Of a stretch of 64,000 bases of DNA, positions 24,951-33,897 are shown one piece after another; position 1 is the stretch's first letter, and every line of letters begins with the position of its first letter. The stretch spans positions 14,254-78,253 of the forward strand of contig CABIXM010000013.1 in NCBI GenBank assembly GCA_902362725.1. The letters run 5' to 3'. This DNA is from Clostridiaceae bacterium. GTDB lineage: Bacteria; Bacillota; Clostridia; Lachnospirales; Lachnospiraceae. The position numbers were made by a program, and so were the translations under genes. The notes below the pieces were generated by a model. It worked only from the letters and a program-made list of their open reading frames with translations. It had not been told where the DNA came from and searched no databases.

Positions 24951-25012
24951 AAAAAGCAGCAGAACGAAGTCCGACTGGATTCCGTGAAAAAGCGAGAGAG
25001 GAAATCGAGATT

Positions 25013-25246
25013 ATGAGTCAGGAAAAAGTAGATCGTTACAAAGAGCAGAAAGCCAACCGGAAGCAGATTATGGCGAAGGAAAAGCGGGAAAAGTTTCTTG
25101 TGAAGCTTTGCGCAGGCTTGGTGGCGCTGGCGCTGGTATGCTGGCTTGGCTATTCCATCTACGATAGCGCTAACAAACCGGATACATCAGATGTAGCGAT
25201 CACCACTACGGCGATTGATGAGTATATGAACACATTGCAGCAGTAG
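25013..25246 (+). CDS. Small single-pass membrane protein, unknown function
   Basis: 77 aa. A charged N-terminus (~27 residues, Lys/Glu/Gln-rich) precedes one membrane helix (LVKLCAGLVALALVCWLGYSI) and a short Thr/Asp-rich outside tail. AGAGGAAA lies upstream of the ATG. It has its own promoter and terminator, so it is probably a real gene. Conserved small proteins of this shape occur in Lachnospiraceae, but I know no function. Confidence 0.7.
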   Translation: MSQEKVDRYKEQKANRKQIMAKEKREKFLVKLCAGLVALALVCWLGYSIYDSANKPDTSDVAITTTAIDEYMNTLQQ

Positions 25247-25276
25247 GGACAGAATATTCGTATATGGAAGATGAAG

Positions 25277-25308
25277 AAAACCGCATGCCATTCCGACATG
25301 CGGTTTTT
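25277..25308 (+). terminator. Terminator of the 77-aa gene
   Basis: Perfect arms AAAACCGCATG/CATGCGGTTTT with a 9-nt loop and a following T. Confidence 0.8.
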
Positions 25309-25317
25309 GCGTAAAAA

Positions 25318-25347
25318 AAGATTCGCACACTTTTGTGCGAATCTTTT
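25318..25347. terminator. Bidirectional terminator before the Na/phosphate cotransporter stop
   Basis: Arms AAAGATTCGCACA/TGTGCGAATCTTT with A and T tracts on both sides. It serves the minus-strand cotransporter gene and backs up the previous terminator. Confidence 0.75.
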
Positions 25348-25355
25348 GGGTAAAA

Positions 25356-27179
25356 TTATTTGGCTTTTTTAGCTTCTTTATTCTCTTTCTTCTCGCTCTT
25401 CTCGTTCTTTTCCGGAGCTGCAATATTATACTTCTCCGCATAAGCATTGAAACACTCCTGATAAGCCTCATCCCGCATATGACGGACGCTCTTAACGTAC
25501 TCGTGGGTATCGAACTCAGAGCTGTTGGTCTCAATCATGGCTACGGCCACGTTGGAGCAGTGGGCTGCCACACGTTCCAGGTTGGTCAGCAGATCGTTGA
25601 AGGCGAAGCCCTGCTGGAATTCACATTTGCCCTCCCGAAGACGGGTAATGTGACGGTTCTTCAGCTCGTTACAGAGCATACCGATGAGCTCGCGCAGAGG
25701 CTCTACCTTTTTCGCCATCTCCAGAGAGTCGGTACAGAAGGCGTCTACCGTCAGGTCGGTAATTTCCCGGATGGAAGAGCTTAGCACGCCGATTTCATAC
25801 TGGGCAGATTCGGAGAAGCTGATCTTCTTCTCGGCCAGCTCCAGGGCCACCTTGGAAATATTGACGGCGTGGTCGCCCAGACGCTCAAAGTCGCTTAAGG
25901 TGTGCAGAAATTCGGATACCTGCTGGGTCTGGGTGCTGTTCATGGGCTGACCGGTCAGCTGCATCAGGTAGGTTCCCAGCTTGTCCTCGTATTTATCAAT
26001 GAGGTTTTCCTTTTCCTGAATCTTGTTGTATTTCTCCTGGGAGAAATCCTTCAGAAGGGCGAAGGAACGGCTCAGATTCTTGCGGGCCTTTTTGGCCATG
26101 CCGTTCATAGCGGTATGGCTCTGGGTGATAGCCAGGGCCGGGTAAGCCAGGAAACGCTCCTCCAGCAGATCGAAGTCTGCCTGATCCTCCAGCTCCTCCG
26201 GGTCATCCTTCACAAGCCAGAAGACGAATTTCTCGATGAGTCCGATAAAGGGCACCAATACCAGAATGGTCGCCATACGGAACACGGAGTTCATAAGCGC
26301 GATGGTCACAGGCCGCATAGTCATATCCATGAACGGGAAATGCACGAAAGCATTGACCGTGTAGAATACAATGGACCAGAAAATCATACCGAACAGGTCG
26401 TTCAGCAGATAGATCAGGGCAGTACGCTTACCGTTCTTGTTGGTTCCGATGGAAGAGAGAAGCACCGGACAAGCCGCGCCGACGCCGATACCCATGGTAA
26501 TCGGAAGAGACGCCGCAAAGCTGATGCTGCCGGTCATGGACAGGGCCTGCAGGATACCGACGGAAGCGGACGCGCTCTGTAGCACGGCGGTGAAAGCGAT
26601 ACCCACCAGAATACCCATGAACGGGTTCTCAAAGGTGGTCAGCAGATTGACGAAGTAGGAACTCTCCTTTAAGGGAGAGACAGCGCCGCTCATGGTCTGC
26701 ATGCCTACCATCAGAATAGAGAAGCCCAGCATGATGTCGCCCACATTTTTATAAGTGGTCTTCTTCACGAACATCTTGAAAATGATACCGATGATAGCCA
26801 CTACCGCGGAAATGGTAGCGGTGGACAGAAGCTGGGCGATGCCACTGGAGCCGTCGATGTAAGACAGACAGAGGATCCAGCCGGTCACACTGGTACCGAT
26901 GTTGGCTCCCATGATGATACCGATGGCCTGGGCCACCTTCATCATACCGGAGTTTACAAATCCGACCACCATGACGGTGGTAGCTGAGGAGGACTGGATG
27001 ATGGCGGTCACGGCAGTTCCCAGAAGAATACCCTTTAAGGGCGTGCTGGTGAGCTTGTAGAGCACCAGCTCCAGCTTATTTCCTGCCACCCGTTTCAGTC
27101 CGTCGCCCATCATGGACATACCGAAAAGGAATAGAGCGACTCCGCTTAACAGTGTCAGGATAATTGATATTCCATTCAT
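25356..27179 (-). CDS. Na+/phosphate cotransporter family protein (NptA/YjbB type) with PhoU-like tail
   Basis: 607 aa. It has two inverted-repeat Na/Pi halves, each with the QSSSATT-type signature (IIQSSSATTVMVVGF near residue 60 and VLQSASASVGILQAL near 205), about nine membrane helices to residue ~330, then a cytoplasmic PhoU-like helical domain (~340-560) and a Lys/Glu-rich tail. It probably couples sodium to phosphate movement; in bacteria the YjbB type is linked to phosphate export. The minus-strand promoter is at 27224-27253 and AGGAG lies before the ATG. The direction of transport cannot be read from the sequence. Confidence 0.9.
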   Translation of the reverse strand: MNGISIILTLLSGVALFLFGMSMMGDGLKRVAGNKLELVLYKLTSTPLKGILLGTAVTAIIQSSSATTVMVVGFVNSGMMKVAQAIGIIMGANIGTSVTGWILCLSYIDGSSGIAQLLSTATISAVVAIIGIIFKMFVKKTTYKNVGDIMLGFSILMVGMQTMSGAVSPLKESSYFVNLLTTFENPFMGILVGIAFTAVLQSASASVGILQALSMTGSISFAASLPITMGIGVGAACPVLLSSIGTNKNGKRTALIYLLNDLFGMIFWSIVFYTVNAFVHFPFMDMTMRPVTIALMNSVFRMATILVLVPFIGLIEKFVFWLVKDDPEELEDQADFDLLEERFLAYPALAITQSHTAMNGMAKKARKNLSRSFALLKDFSQEKYNKIQEKENLIDKYEDKLGTYLMQLTGQPMNSTQTQQVSEFLHTLSDFERLGDHAVNISKVALELAEKKISFSESAQYEIGVLSSSIREITDLTVDAFCTDSLEMAKKVEPLRELIGMLCNELKNRHITRLREGKCEFQQGFAFNDLLTNLERVAAHCSNVAVAMIETNSSEFDTHEYVKSVRHMRDEAYQECFNAYAEKYNIAAPEKNEKSEKKENKEAKKAK

Positions 27180-27223
27180 TGTTTTTTCTCCTAAGTGTTT
27201 TTTTCATTTACACGAACATTTCT

Positions 27224-27253
27224 ATTATATGATAGTTTACGCGAGTTTTACAA
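27224..27253 (-). promoter_or_regulatory. Promoter of Na/phosphate cotransporter
   Basis: Minus strand TTGTAA, 18 bp, TATAAT. No obvious Pho box. Confidence 0.55.
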
Positions 27254-27351
27254 TCCCTTAACTGCATTTTTATGAAAATTCAATGTAAAATTTACAAAAA
27301 CAGGGAAGGATGAGGAGGATCTGCCGAAGAACAGGCGCAGCCTCTAAAAAC

Positions 27352-27380
27352 TTGAAAAGGAAAAATGGGTCTGCTAAAAT
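27352..27380 (+). promoter_or_regulatory. Promoter of amidohydrolase/ABC exporter operon
   Basis: TTGAAA (27352-27357), 17-bp spacer, TAAAAT (27375-27380). Confidence 0.55.
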
Positions 27381-27461
27381 AAATCTGTATCAGAAGAAAA
27401 GAAATAAAAGTCCATGGCAAAACGGGATGGACAGGGGATAAAAAGAGAGAAGAGTGAAGCA

Positions 27462-28583
27462 ATGAAACAGACAGAAGAATGGAATACTGCAAAAAGCCGG
27501 ATCGAGAATCAGATAAAGGAACTACGGCATCGGCTCCATACCTGCCCGGAGATCTCGGGGCAGGAACGGAAGACGAAGGCTGCCTTAAAGCAATTCCTGG
27601 AAGAAAGTACCAATTTGGAACTTCACGACTGTGGCGGAGGTTTTTACGCGGTTTACCGAAGCAGCACGGCGGATTCGGCGAAAAAGGGCGTCGCGTTCCG
27701 GGCTGATTATGATGCATTGGCCTTACCGGAGGGCGGCGCGGCTCATCTCTGCGGCCACGACGGCCACGCGTCGGCCCTCTGCGGCGCGGTGCTTCTGTTG
27801 GAGCAGCAGGTAAAAGAGGGCCGGGATCCCGGCAGAAATGTATACTTTCTGTTTCAGCCCGCCGAGGAGACCGGCGCGGGCGCGGCGCCCTGCTGTGAAC
27901 TCTTTGATAAGGAAGAGATCGAAGAAATCTATGGCGCGCATAATCTGCCGGGTTTTGCCTTCGGCGAAGTGTATACAAAGGAAGGAACCTTTGCCTGCGG
28001 CTCCGAGGGCCTGACCTTACGTTTTATCGGCAAACCCACCCACGCAGCCTATCCGGAGCTGGGAATCTCCCCGGCCCCGGCTGTGGGACAGATTCTGACC
28101 GGGATTCCGTCATTTTTAAATAAGAAAGAACACGGCTACAGCGGTATGGCTCTTTGCACCGTCATCGGCGTACAGATGGGAGAAAAAGCCTTCGGCGCGG
28201 CGGCTGAGAAAGCGGAGGTCTGGCTGACCCTCCGGGCGGAGCGGGGCGCGGATCTGAAAAAATTGCGTCAAATGGTACTGACCCGTGCGGAAGAACTGGC
28301 GGTACAGGACGGCCTTATCCTGGAGACAGAGGAGCAGGACGTCTTCCCTGCCGCAGAAAATGACAGCGCCTGCGCCAAAAAGGTATTAAAAGTCTGTGGC
28401 GGCCGCATCCTGCAGGAGCCCATGCGCTGGAGTGAGGACTTCGGCCATTACCTGAATCATTGCCGGGGGGCGTTCTTCGGCATCGGAGCAGGTGTGGAGT
28501 ATCCGGGGCTTCACACAGAGACTTACGAGTACCCGGACGGGCTGCTTATGCGGACGGCGGAGAGCTTTTTAAAGCTCCTGTAA
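27462..28583 (+). CDS. M20 family metallo-amidohydrolase
   Basis: 373 aa. M20D-type (HipO/AbgB-like) motifs: HRLHTCPEISGQE at the N-terminus, HLCGHDGHASALCGA metal site, FLFQPAEETGAGAAPCCEL with the catalytic Glu pair, and GAHNLPG. It would hydrolyse an N-acyl amino acid or similar amide. ATG 27462 was chosen because the homologous start is near MKQTEEWN and a GAAGAGTG site precedes it; ATG 27414 would add 16 basic residues without a ribosome site. The next genes, an ABC exporter pair, start 32 nt downstream, so they may share a transcript. Confidence 0.85.
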   Translation: MKQTEEWNTAKSRIENQIKELRHRLHTCPEISGQERKTKAALKQFLEESTNLELHDCGGGFYAVYRSSTADSAKKGVAFRADYDALALPEGGAAHLCGHDGHASALCGAVLLLEQQVKEGRDPGRNVYFLFQPAEETGAGAAPCCELFDKEEIEEIYGAHNLPGFAFGEVYTKEGTFACGSEGLTLRFIGKPTHAAYPELGISPAPAVGQILTGIPSFLNKKEHGYSGMALCTVIGVQMGEKAFGAAAEKAEVWLTLRAERGADLKKLRQMVLTRAEELAVQDGLILETEEQDVFPAAENDSACAKKVLKVCGGRILQEPMRWSEDFGHYLNHCRGAFFGIGAGVEYPGLHTETYEYPDGLLMRTAESFLKLL

Positions 28584-28615
28584 GATAGAAGGACAACATT
28601 CGGAGGAACATAACG

Positions 28616-30343
28616 ATGCTGATACGCTTATTTTCTTATATGAAGCAGTACAAAAAATACGCTGCCCTGGCGGTGGTCTGCATTATGACAGAGGGCGTCT
28701 TTGAGCTTCTGGTTCCGCTCATCATGGCGGATCTCATCGACGTGGGCGTGGCGAACGGCGACAGGATCTACATCTATAGGAAGGGCTTACAGATGGTGGC
28801 CTGCGCGCTGACAGCGCTGATGCTGGGCGTGGGAAGCGCCCGATTCGCGGCACTGACCGGTCAGGGACTGGGCGCGGAGCTGAGGAAGGCCGAGTATGAG
28901 AAGCTTCAGGGGTATTCCTTTGCCAACATCGACCATTTCCGCTCCTCATCCCTGGTGACGCGGCTCACCAGCGACGTGACGAATATTCAGAACGCAGTGT
29001 CCATGGGTATGCGCCCCTTCTGCCGTGGTCCTATGATGCTGGTGGTGGCCACGGGCGTGGCTTTTTCCATCAATCATACGCTGGCCATCGTGTTCTTTGT
29101 GGCGCTGCCATTGCTGGCGACGGCCCTTTTTGTGATTACCATGAAGGTAGGCCCGCTCTATTCCCGGATGCAGACCGCCATTGATACGGTGAACCGGATT
29201 GTCCAGGAAAATCTGACGGCGGTGCGGGTGGTCAAGGCCTGTGTCCGGGGCGGTTACGAGGTGGAGAAGTTCGAGGAGGGTAATCAGAATCTCCGCAAGG
29301 AGTCGGAGACAGCCTTCCGGTTAGCCGCCCTGAACATGCCCGCCATGCAGTTTGTCATGTACGGCACGATTCTTTCGATTTTGCTCTTTGGCGGCTATCT
29401 GATTCAGAAGGGCAGCATGAAGGTGGGCGAGCTCACGGGATTCTTAAGCTATGTACTGCAGATTCTGAATTCCCTGATGATGATTTCCAATGTGTTTCTG
29501 ATGCTGACCCGCTCCATGGCCTCCGGCGCGCGGATTCTGGAGGTCATCGACGAAAAGGTGGATCTGACGGATGAAAAGGCCAGGGACATCGAAGTGAAGC
29601 ACGGCAGCGTGGACTTCGAGCATGTGTGGTTCAAGTATAAAAAAGAGGCGAAGGAATATGTGCTTTCGGACATTTCCTTCCATATAGAAGCGGGCCAGAC
29701 GGTGGGCGTCATCGGTCAGACCGGCGCGGCCAAGTCCACGCTTGTGCAGTTGATCCCGAGACTTTATGACGCCACAGAAGGCGTGGTGAAGGTGGACGGC
29801 GTTCCGGTGCAGGAGTACCCCATGGCGCATCTTAGAGAGGCCATTGCCATGGTATTGCAGAAAAATACCCTGTTTTCCGGAAGTCTCCTGGACAATCTGC
29901 GTTGGGGAAAGGAGAACGCTTCCATGGAAGAGATCGAGGAAGCCTGCCGTATCGCCTGCGTGGACGAGGTGCTGGAGCGGCTGCCAGAGGGGTATGAGAC
30001 TGAGATGGGTCAGGGGGGCGTCAATGTGTCCGGCGGCCAAAAGCAGCGGATCTGCATTGCCCGTGCACTCTTAAAGAAGCCGAAGATCCTGATTCTCGAC
30101 GATTCCACCAGCGCTGTGGATACGGCCACCGAGGCGAAGATCCGGGAGCGGATGGGAAAAGCCCTGCCTGATATGACGAAAATCATCATCGGACAGCGGA
30201 TTTCTTCTGTCCGGCACGCGGATCAGATTATCATTCTGGACGATGGGCAGGTCAGCGACATCGGCACCCACGAGGAGCTGCTGGCCCGCAGCGAAATCTA
30301 TCAGCAGATTTACGAATCCCAGAAGGAAGGAGTGGAGCTTTAA
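28616..30343 (+). CDS. Heterodimeric ABC exporter subunit, degenerate ATPase site
   Basis: 575 aa. Exporter membrane domain to about residue 310, then ATPase. The site is degenerate: Walker A is GQTGAAKST (Ala for the usual Gly before Lys), Walker B ends ILDDSTSAVD (Asp instead of catalytic Glu) and the H-loop is GQRISS (Gln instead of His). These D and Q substitutions are the known marks of the non-catalytic site in TM287/288, BmrCD and LmrCD exporters. The signature SGGQKQR is intact and would serve the partner's site. The stop overlaps the partner's start by 1 nt. The substrate, drug or lipid, is unknown. Confidence 0.9.
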   Translation: MLIRLFSYMKQYKKYAALAVVCIMTEGVFELLVPLIMADLIDVGVANGDRIYIYRKGLQMVACALTALMLGVGSARFAALTGQGLGAELRKAEYEKLQGYSFANIDHFRSSSLVTRLTSDVTNIQNAVSMGMRPFCRGPMMLVVATGVAFSINHTLAIVFFVALPLLATALFVITMKVGPLYSRMQTAIDTVNRIVQENLTAVRVVKACVRGGYEVEKFEEGNQNLRKESETAFRLAALNMPAMQFVMYGTILSILLFGGYLIQKGSMKVGELTGFLSYVLQILNSLMMISNVFLMLTRSMASGARILEVIDEKVDLTDEKARDIEVKHGSVDFEHVWFKYKKEAKEYVLSDISFHIEAGQTVGVIGQTGAAKSTLVQLIPRLYDATEGVVKVDGVPVQEYPMAHLREAIAMVLQKNTLFSGSLLDNLRWGKENASMEEIEEACRIACVDEVLERLPEGYETEMGQGGVNVSGGQKQRICIARALLKKPKILILDDSTSAVDTATEAKIRERMGKALPDMTKIIIGQRISSVRHADQIIILDDGQVSDIGTHEELLARSEIYQQIYESQKEGVEL

Positions 30344-32211
30344 TGGCGAAGTACAGTTATGTGGGTTATAAGCGGCCCAGGAATACGAAGAATACGCTGA
30401 AGCACCTCCTTCATTATATGGGCCTCCACAAGTGGATGTTTTTGCTGGTGGGGCTTCTGGTGTGTGTGAGCACCGGGGCCAGTGTCATGGGAACTTATCT
30501 TCTGAAGCCGGTTATCAACCGCTTTATCATGCCAGGGAATATGAAGGGTCTGGTCAGTGCCGTGGCAGCCATGGGCGTCATGTACCTCTGCGGTGCTCTC
30601 GCAACCCTGGCTTACAATCAGCTTATGATCAAATCAGCCCAGACTGTGGTGCAGGAGATCCGAAGCGATCTCTTTGCCCACGTACAGACCCTGCCGTTAC
30701 AGTATTTTGACGCCCATACCCACGGGGAACTGATGAGCCGCTTCACCAATGATGTGGACACGGTGCAGGAGGCCATGAACAACAGCTTCGCCATGGCGAT
30801 CCAGAGCTTTCTGACCCTGGTGGGCACCATTGTCATGATGATGGTCTTGAGCGTGCGGCTGTCCCTGATCGTCATGGTATTTCTGATTCTCATGGGCATT
30901 TTTATCCGGACCAACAGCAAGAGAAGCCGGAAATATTATCAGCGGCAGCAGGCGGAGCTTGGCAAAATCAATGGCTTCGCAGAGGAAATGATGGCTGGCC
31001 AGAAGGTGGAGAAAATCTTCAACCATGAGAAGATTAATTTTGATATTTTCTGCAGGCTCAATGAGAATTTCCGAAAGGAATCTACAGATGCCCTGACCTA
31101 CACGGGGATGCAGGTGCCCACCGTGGTCAGCCTTTCCTATCTGAATTACGCGGTATCGGCCTGTGTGGGCGGTATCTTTACCCTGAACGGCTTTCTGGAT
31201 ATCGGAAGCCTGTCATCCTATCTGGTGTTTGTGCGCCAGAGCGCCCTGCCCATGAACCAGTTTACGGCTCAGATCAACCAGATTCTGACGGCTCTGGCCG
31301 GGGCAGAGCGGATCTTCGATCTGATGGAGGCCGAGCCTGAGGCGGACGAGGGCGATGTGACCCTCTGCAATGTGATGGTAGAAAATGGAAAATTAAAAGA
31401 GACTGATGAGCGCACCGGACACTTTGCCTGGAAGCTTCCGGCGGCGGAGCAGGGCGGCGCGGCGGAACTGCGAAAACTCCGGGGTGATGTGAAATTCGAC
31501 AAGGTGGTCTTCGGCTATGTGCCGGAGAAACATATTTTAAATGGCATCTCCCTGTATGCGAAGCCCGGTCAGAAAATCGCCTTCGTGGGCAGTACGGGAG
31601 CCGGAAAAACCACGATTATCAACCTGATTAACCGGTTTTACGAGATCGAGGCGGGTACCATCACCTACGACGGCATTGACATCCGTCGGATTCGGAAGGA
31701 CGATCTGCGCCATTCCCTGGCCATGGTGATCCAGGAGACCCACCTGTTTACCGGAACCATCGCCGATAATATCCGATACGGAAAACTGGACGCCACAGAC
31801 GAAGAAGTGCGGGAGGCGGCCCGGATCGCCAACGCGGATTCCTTTATCCGCCGTCTGCCGGACGGCTACGACACCATGCTCTACAGCGACGGCAGCAATC
31901 TGTCCCAGGGTCAGCGCCAGCTTATCGCCATTGCCCGGGCTGCTATCGCGAAGCCTCCGGTGCTGATTCTGGACGAGGCCACCAGCTCCATCGACACGCG
32001 GACGGAGCGGCTCATCGAGAAGGGCATGGACGCCATCATGGAGGGCCGGACTGTATTTGTCATCGCCCATCGGCTCTCCACGGTCCGCAATTCCAAGGCC
32101 ATCATGGTGCTGGAAAAAGGGGAAATCATCGAGCGGGGCGATCACGGGGCGCTACTTGCGGAGAAAGGACGCTATTATCAGCTATATACCGGTCAATTTG
32201 AGCTGGAATGA
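30343..32211 (+). CDS. Heterodimeric ABC exporter subunit, catalytic ATPase site
   Basis: 622 aa. The basic start (YSYVGYKRPRNTKNTLKHLL) is followed by six membrane helices to about residue 325, an insertion of ~50 residues (GDVTLCNVMVENGKLKETDER, the usual extra segment of the larger subunit in this family, cited only as a landmark), then ATPase with GSTGAGKTT, LSQGQRQ, ILILDEATSSID and AHRLST. Walker B Glu and H-loop His are present, so this subunit carries the hydrolytic site that complements the degenerate one upstream. A multidrug or lipid exporter is likely. Confidence 0.9.
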   Translation: MAKYSYVGYKRPRNTKNTLKHLLHYMGLHKWMFLLVGLLVCVSTGASVMGTYLLKPVINRFIMPGNMKGLVSAVAAMGVMYLCGALATLAYNQLMIKSAQTVVQEIRSDLFAHVQTLPLQYFDAHTHGELMSRFTNDVDTVQEAMNNSFAMAIQSFLTLVGTIVMMMVLSVRLSLIVMVFLILMGIFIRTNSKRSRKYYQRQQAELGKINGFAEEMMAGQKVEKIFNHEKINFDIFCRLNENFRKESTDALTYTGMQVPTVVSLSYLNYAVSACVGGIFTLNGFLDIGSLSSYLVFVRQSALPMNQFTAQINQILTALAGAERIFDLMEAEPEADEGDVTLCNVMVENGKLKETDERTGHFAWKLPAAEQGGAAELRKLRGDVKFDKVVFGYVPEKHILNGISLYAKPGQKIAFVGSTGAGKTTIINLINRFYEIEAGTITYDGIDIRRIRKDDLRHSLAMVIQETHLFTGTIADNIRYGKLDATDEEVREAARIANADSFIRRLPDGYDTMLYSDGSNLSQGQRQLIAIARAAIAKPPVLILDEATSSIDTRTERLIEKGMDAIMEGRTVFVIAHRLSTVRNSKAIMVLEKGEIIERGDHGALLAEKGRYYQLYTGQFELE

Positions 32212-32247
32212 TCTGTAATAAACTGGAAGAAAGATAAATTGTATACA

Positions 32248-32298
32248 AACAGGATTTCCGAAATCTGGAGTGCGCGGAGGACGAAAATCCTGTTTTTT
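32248..32298 (+). terminator. Terminator of ABC exporter operon
   Basis: Arms CAGGATTT (32250-32257) and AAATCCTG (32285-32292) followed by TTTTTTG, with a 27-nt loop. Confidence 0.6.
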
Positions 32299-32397
32299 GT
32301 CCGAAAAATCCGGATTGTATTGAAAAAAATACTGGAATACAGTTCAATTCTGCGATAGAATAAAGTGATCGCAAATACAAGTCTATCGACACAAATT

Positions 32398-32413
32398 TAA
32401 CAATATTGTCAAA
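32398..32413. promoter_or_regulatory. Palindrome in rnf leader, possible operator
   Basis: TTAACAATATTGTCAA is a near-perfect 16-bp palindrome, 120 bp before rnfC. Its half sites are made of the same elements as a Rex (NADH-sensor) site but in reversed order, so Rex binding is not claimed. Confidence 0.25.
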
Positions 32414-32532
32414 AAATTTTCGGAATTGTTCGGAGATTGTCTATTTTTTATCTAAAGTTGTATCCCAATAATAAGTGTGATAAAGTGAATATGAGACAAA
32501 TGCTACAAAAGCATGAAGGAAGGAAAAAGCTT

Positions 32533-33897
32533 ATGTTCAAGAAGACATTTAAAGGCGGCGTGCATCCGGACGATGGAAAACGGTACGCCAAGGATGCGTC
32601 TTACCGTACCTATCTTCCCCAGGGCGATCTGGTATTTCCCATGAGCCAGCATATTGGCAAGCCGGCGAAGCCACTGGTGAAAAAGGGCGATACGGTGCTG
32701 GCGGGACAGCTGATCGGCGAAGCGGACGGTTTCGTATCAGCGAATATTGTCAGCTCCTGCTCCGGTACGGTAAAAGCTGTTGAGAACAGAAGAACAGCAT
32801 CCGGTGCGAAGGTGTTGTCTGTCGTGATCGAGAATGACGGACAGTACACACCTGCAGAGGGCATCGGCGCGGAGCGCGATTACAAGGCGCTCAGTAAAGA
32901 AGAAATTCTCGGAAGTATACAGAAAGCAGGAATTGTAGGAATGGGAGGAGCCGGTTTCCCGGTTCATGTAAAGCTGGCTCCGAAGAACGCGGACGAGATT
33001 CGTTATGTCATCGCCAATGGCGCGGAGTGTGAGCCCTACATCACCTGTGATGACCAGCTGATGCGCACAAAAAGCATGGAGCTGGCAGAGGGCATGAGAA
33101 TTCTGCTTCAGCTGTTCCCGGCTGCAGAGGGTGTCTTCCTGATCGAGGAAAATAAGCCGGAAGCCATCGCGGCGCTGAAAAAAGCCTGCGCAGGCGACGA
33201 CAGGCTGAAGGTTCACGCTGCGAAATGCAAGTACCCCCAGGGCGGCGAGCGTTCCATAATCCAGGTGATCGCAGGCATCGATCTGAAGCTTGGCATGCTT
33301 CCGGCCGACGCGGGCTGCGTGGTGGATAACGTGGCGACCATTTATGCCATTTACCAGGCTGTATGCAAGTCCACACCGCTGATGGAGCGAGGCTTTACGG
33401 TGTCCGGCGATGTGGTGAAGGAGCCCTGTAACCTGATTGTGAAAATCGGAACGAATATGGCAGAGGTTCTGGAGGCCGCAGGCGGCATACAGGAAGGAAA
33501 AGAAGCGCAGAAATACTTAAGCGGCGGCCCTATGATGGGAATGGCGCTGGCAGATCTGGAGGTTCCCATCTGCAAGAACAACAATGCGCTGACGGTATTG
33601 GGCGAGGATCCGGTGGCACTGGCAGAGAAGCAGGCGACGTCATGTCTGCGCTGCGGACGCTGTACCAGAGTCTGTCCTCTGGGACTGTCCCCCCAGGAAA
33701 TGATGGATGCGGCCAAGAGAAAGCGCTATGTCCGTTATGAAAAGAAGCTGTATGGCCTGGAGTGTATCGCCTGCGGATCCTGTACCTTTGTCTGCCCGGC
33801 CAAGCAGCCTCTGATGCAGACCTTCAAGGAGACGAAGGCTGAGATTATGAACAGGAAGAGAGCCGCGCAGGCCCAGCAGGGAGGTGCGAAGAAATGA
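32533..33897 (+). CDS. rnfC: Rnf ion-translocating oxidoreductase subunit C
   Basis: 454 aa. It starts MFKKTFKGGVHPDDGK (the usual GGVHP of RnfC). A biotinyl/barrel-like domain lies at ~30-105, the NADH/FMN-binding segment GMGGAGFPVHVKL near 135, and two 4Fe-4S motifs near the C-terminus (LRCGRCTRVCPLG and ECIACGSCTFVCPA). RnfC receives or delivers electrons from NAD(H) at the inner face. ATG 32533 is preferred to the ATG at 32437, which adds 32 unrelated residues. First gene of the rnf operon; it overlaps rnfD by 4 nt (ATGA). Confidence 0.95.
   Translation: MFKKTFKGGVHPDDGKRYAKDASYRTYLPQGDLVFPMSQHIGKPAKPLVKKGDTVLAGQLIGEADGFVSANIVSSCSGTVKAVENRRTASGAKVLSVVIENDGQYTPAEGIGAERDYKALSKEEILGSIQKAGIVGMGGAGFPVHVKLAPKNADEIRYVIANGAECEPYITCDDQLMRTKSMELAEGMRILLQLFPAAEGVFLIEENKPEAIAALKKACAGDDRLKVHAAKCKYPQGGERSIIQVIAGIDLKLGMLPADAGCVVDNVATIYAIYQAVCKSTPLMERGFTVSGDVVKEPCNLIVKIGTNMAEVLEAAGGIQEGKEAQKYLSGGPMMGMALADLEVPICKNNNALTVLGEDPVALAEKQATSCLRCGRCTRVCPLGLSPQEMMDAAKRKRYVRYEKKLYGLECIACGSCTFVCPAKQPLMQTFKETKAEIMNRKRAAQAQQGGAKK

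Larger units (their letters stand above)
32212..32532. other. Leader region of rnf operon
   Basis: It holds the exporter terminator, an AT-rich stretch with a palindrome at 32398-32413 and the rnfC ribosome site (AAGGAAGG at 32517-32524). No gene. A possible promoter TTGAAA-17-TTCAAT (about 32320-32348) is weak. An upstream in-frame ATG at 32437 lacks a ribosome site. Confidence 0.4.

Noticed and set aside
32398..32413. Rex (NADH sensor) operator before rnfC
   Set aside because: The palindrome TTAACAATATTGTCAA has the half sites in the opposite order to the Rex consensus (TTGTTAA...TTAACAA), so only an unspecified palindrome is recorded.
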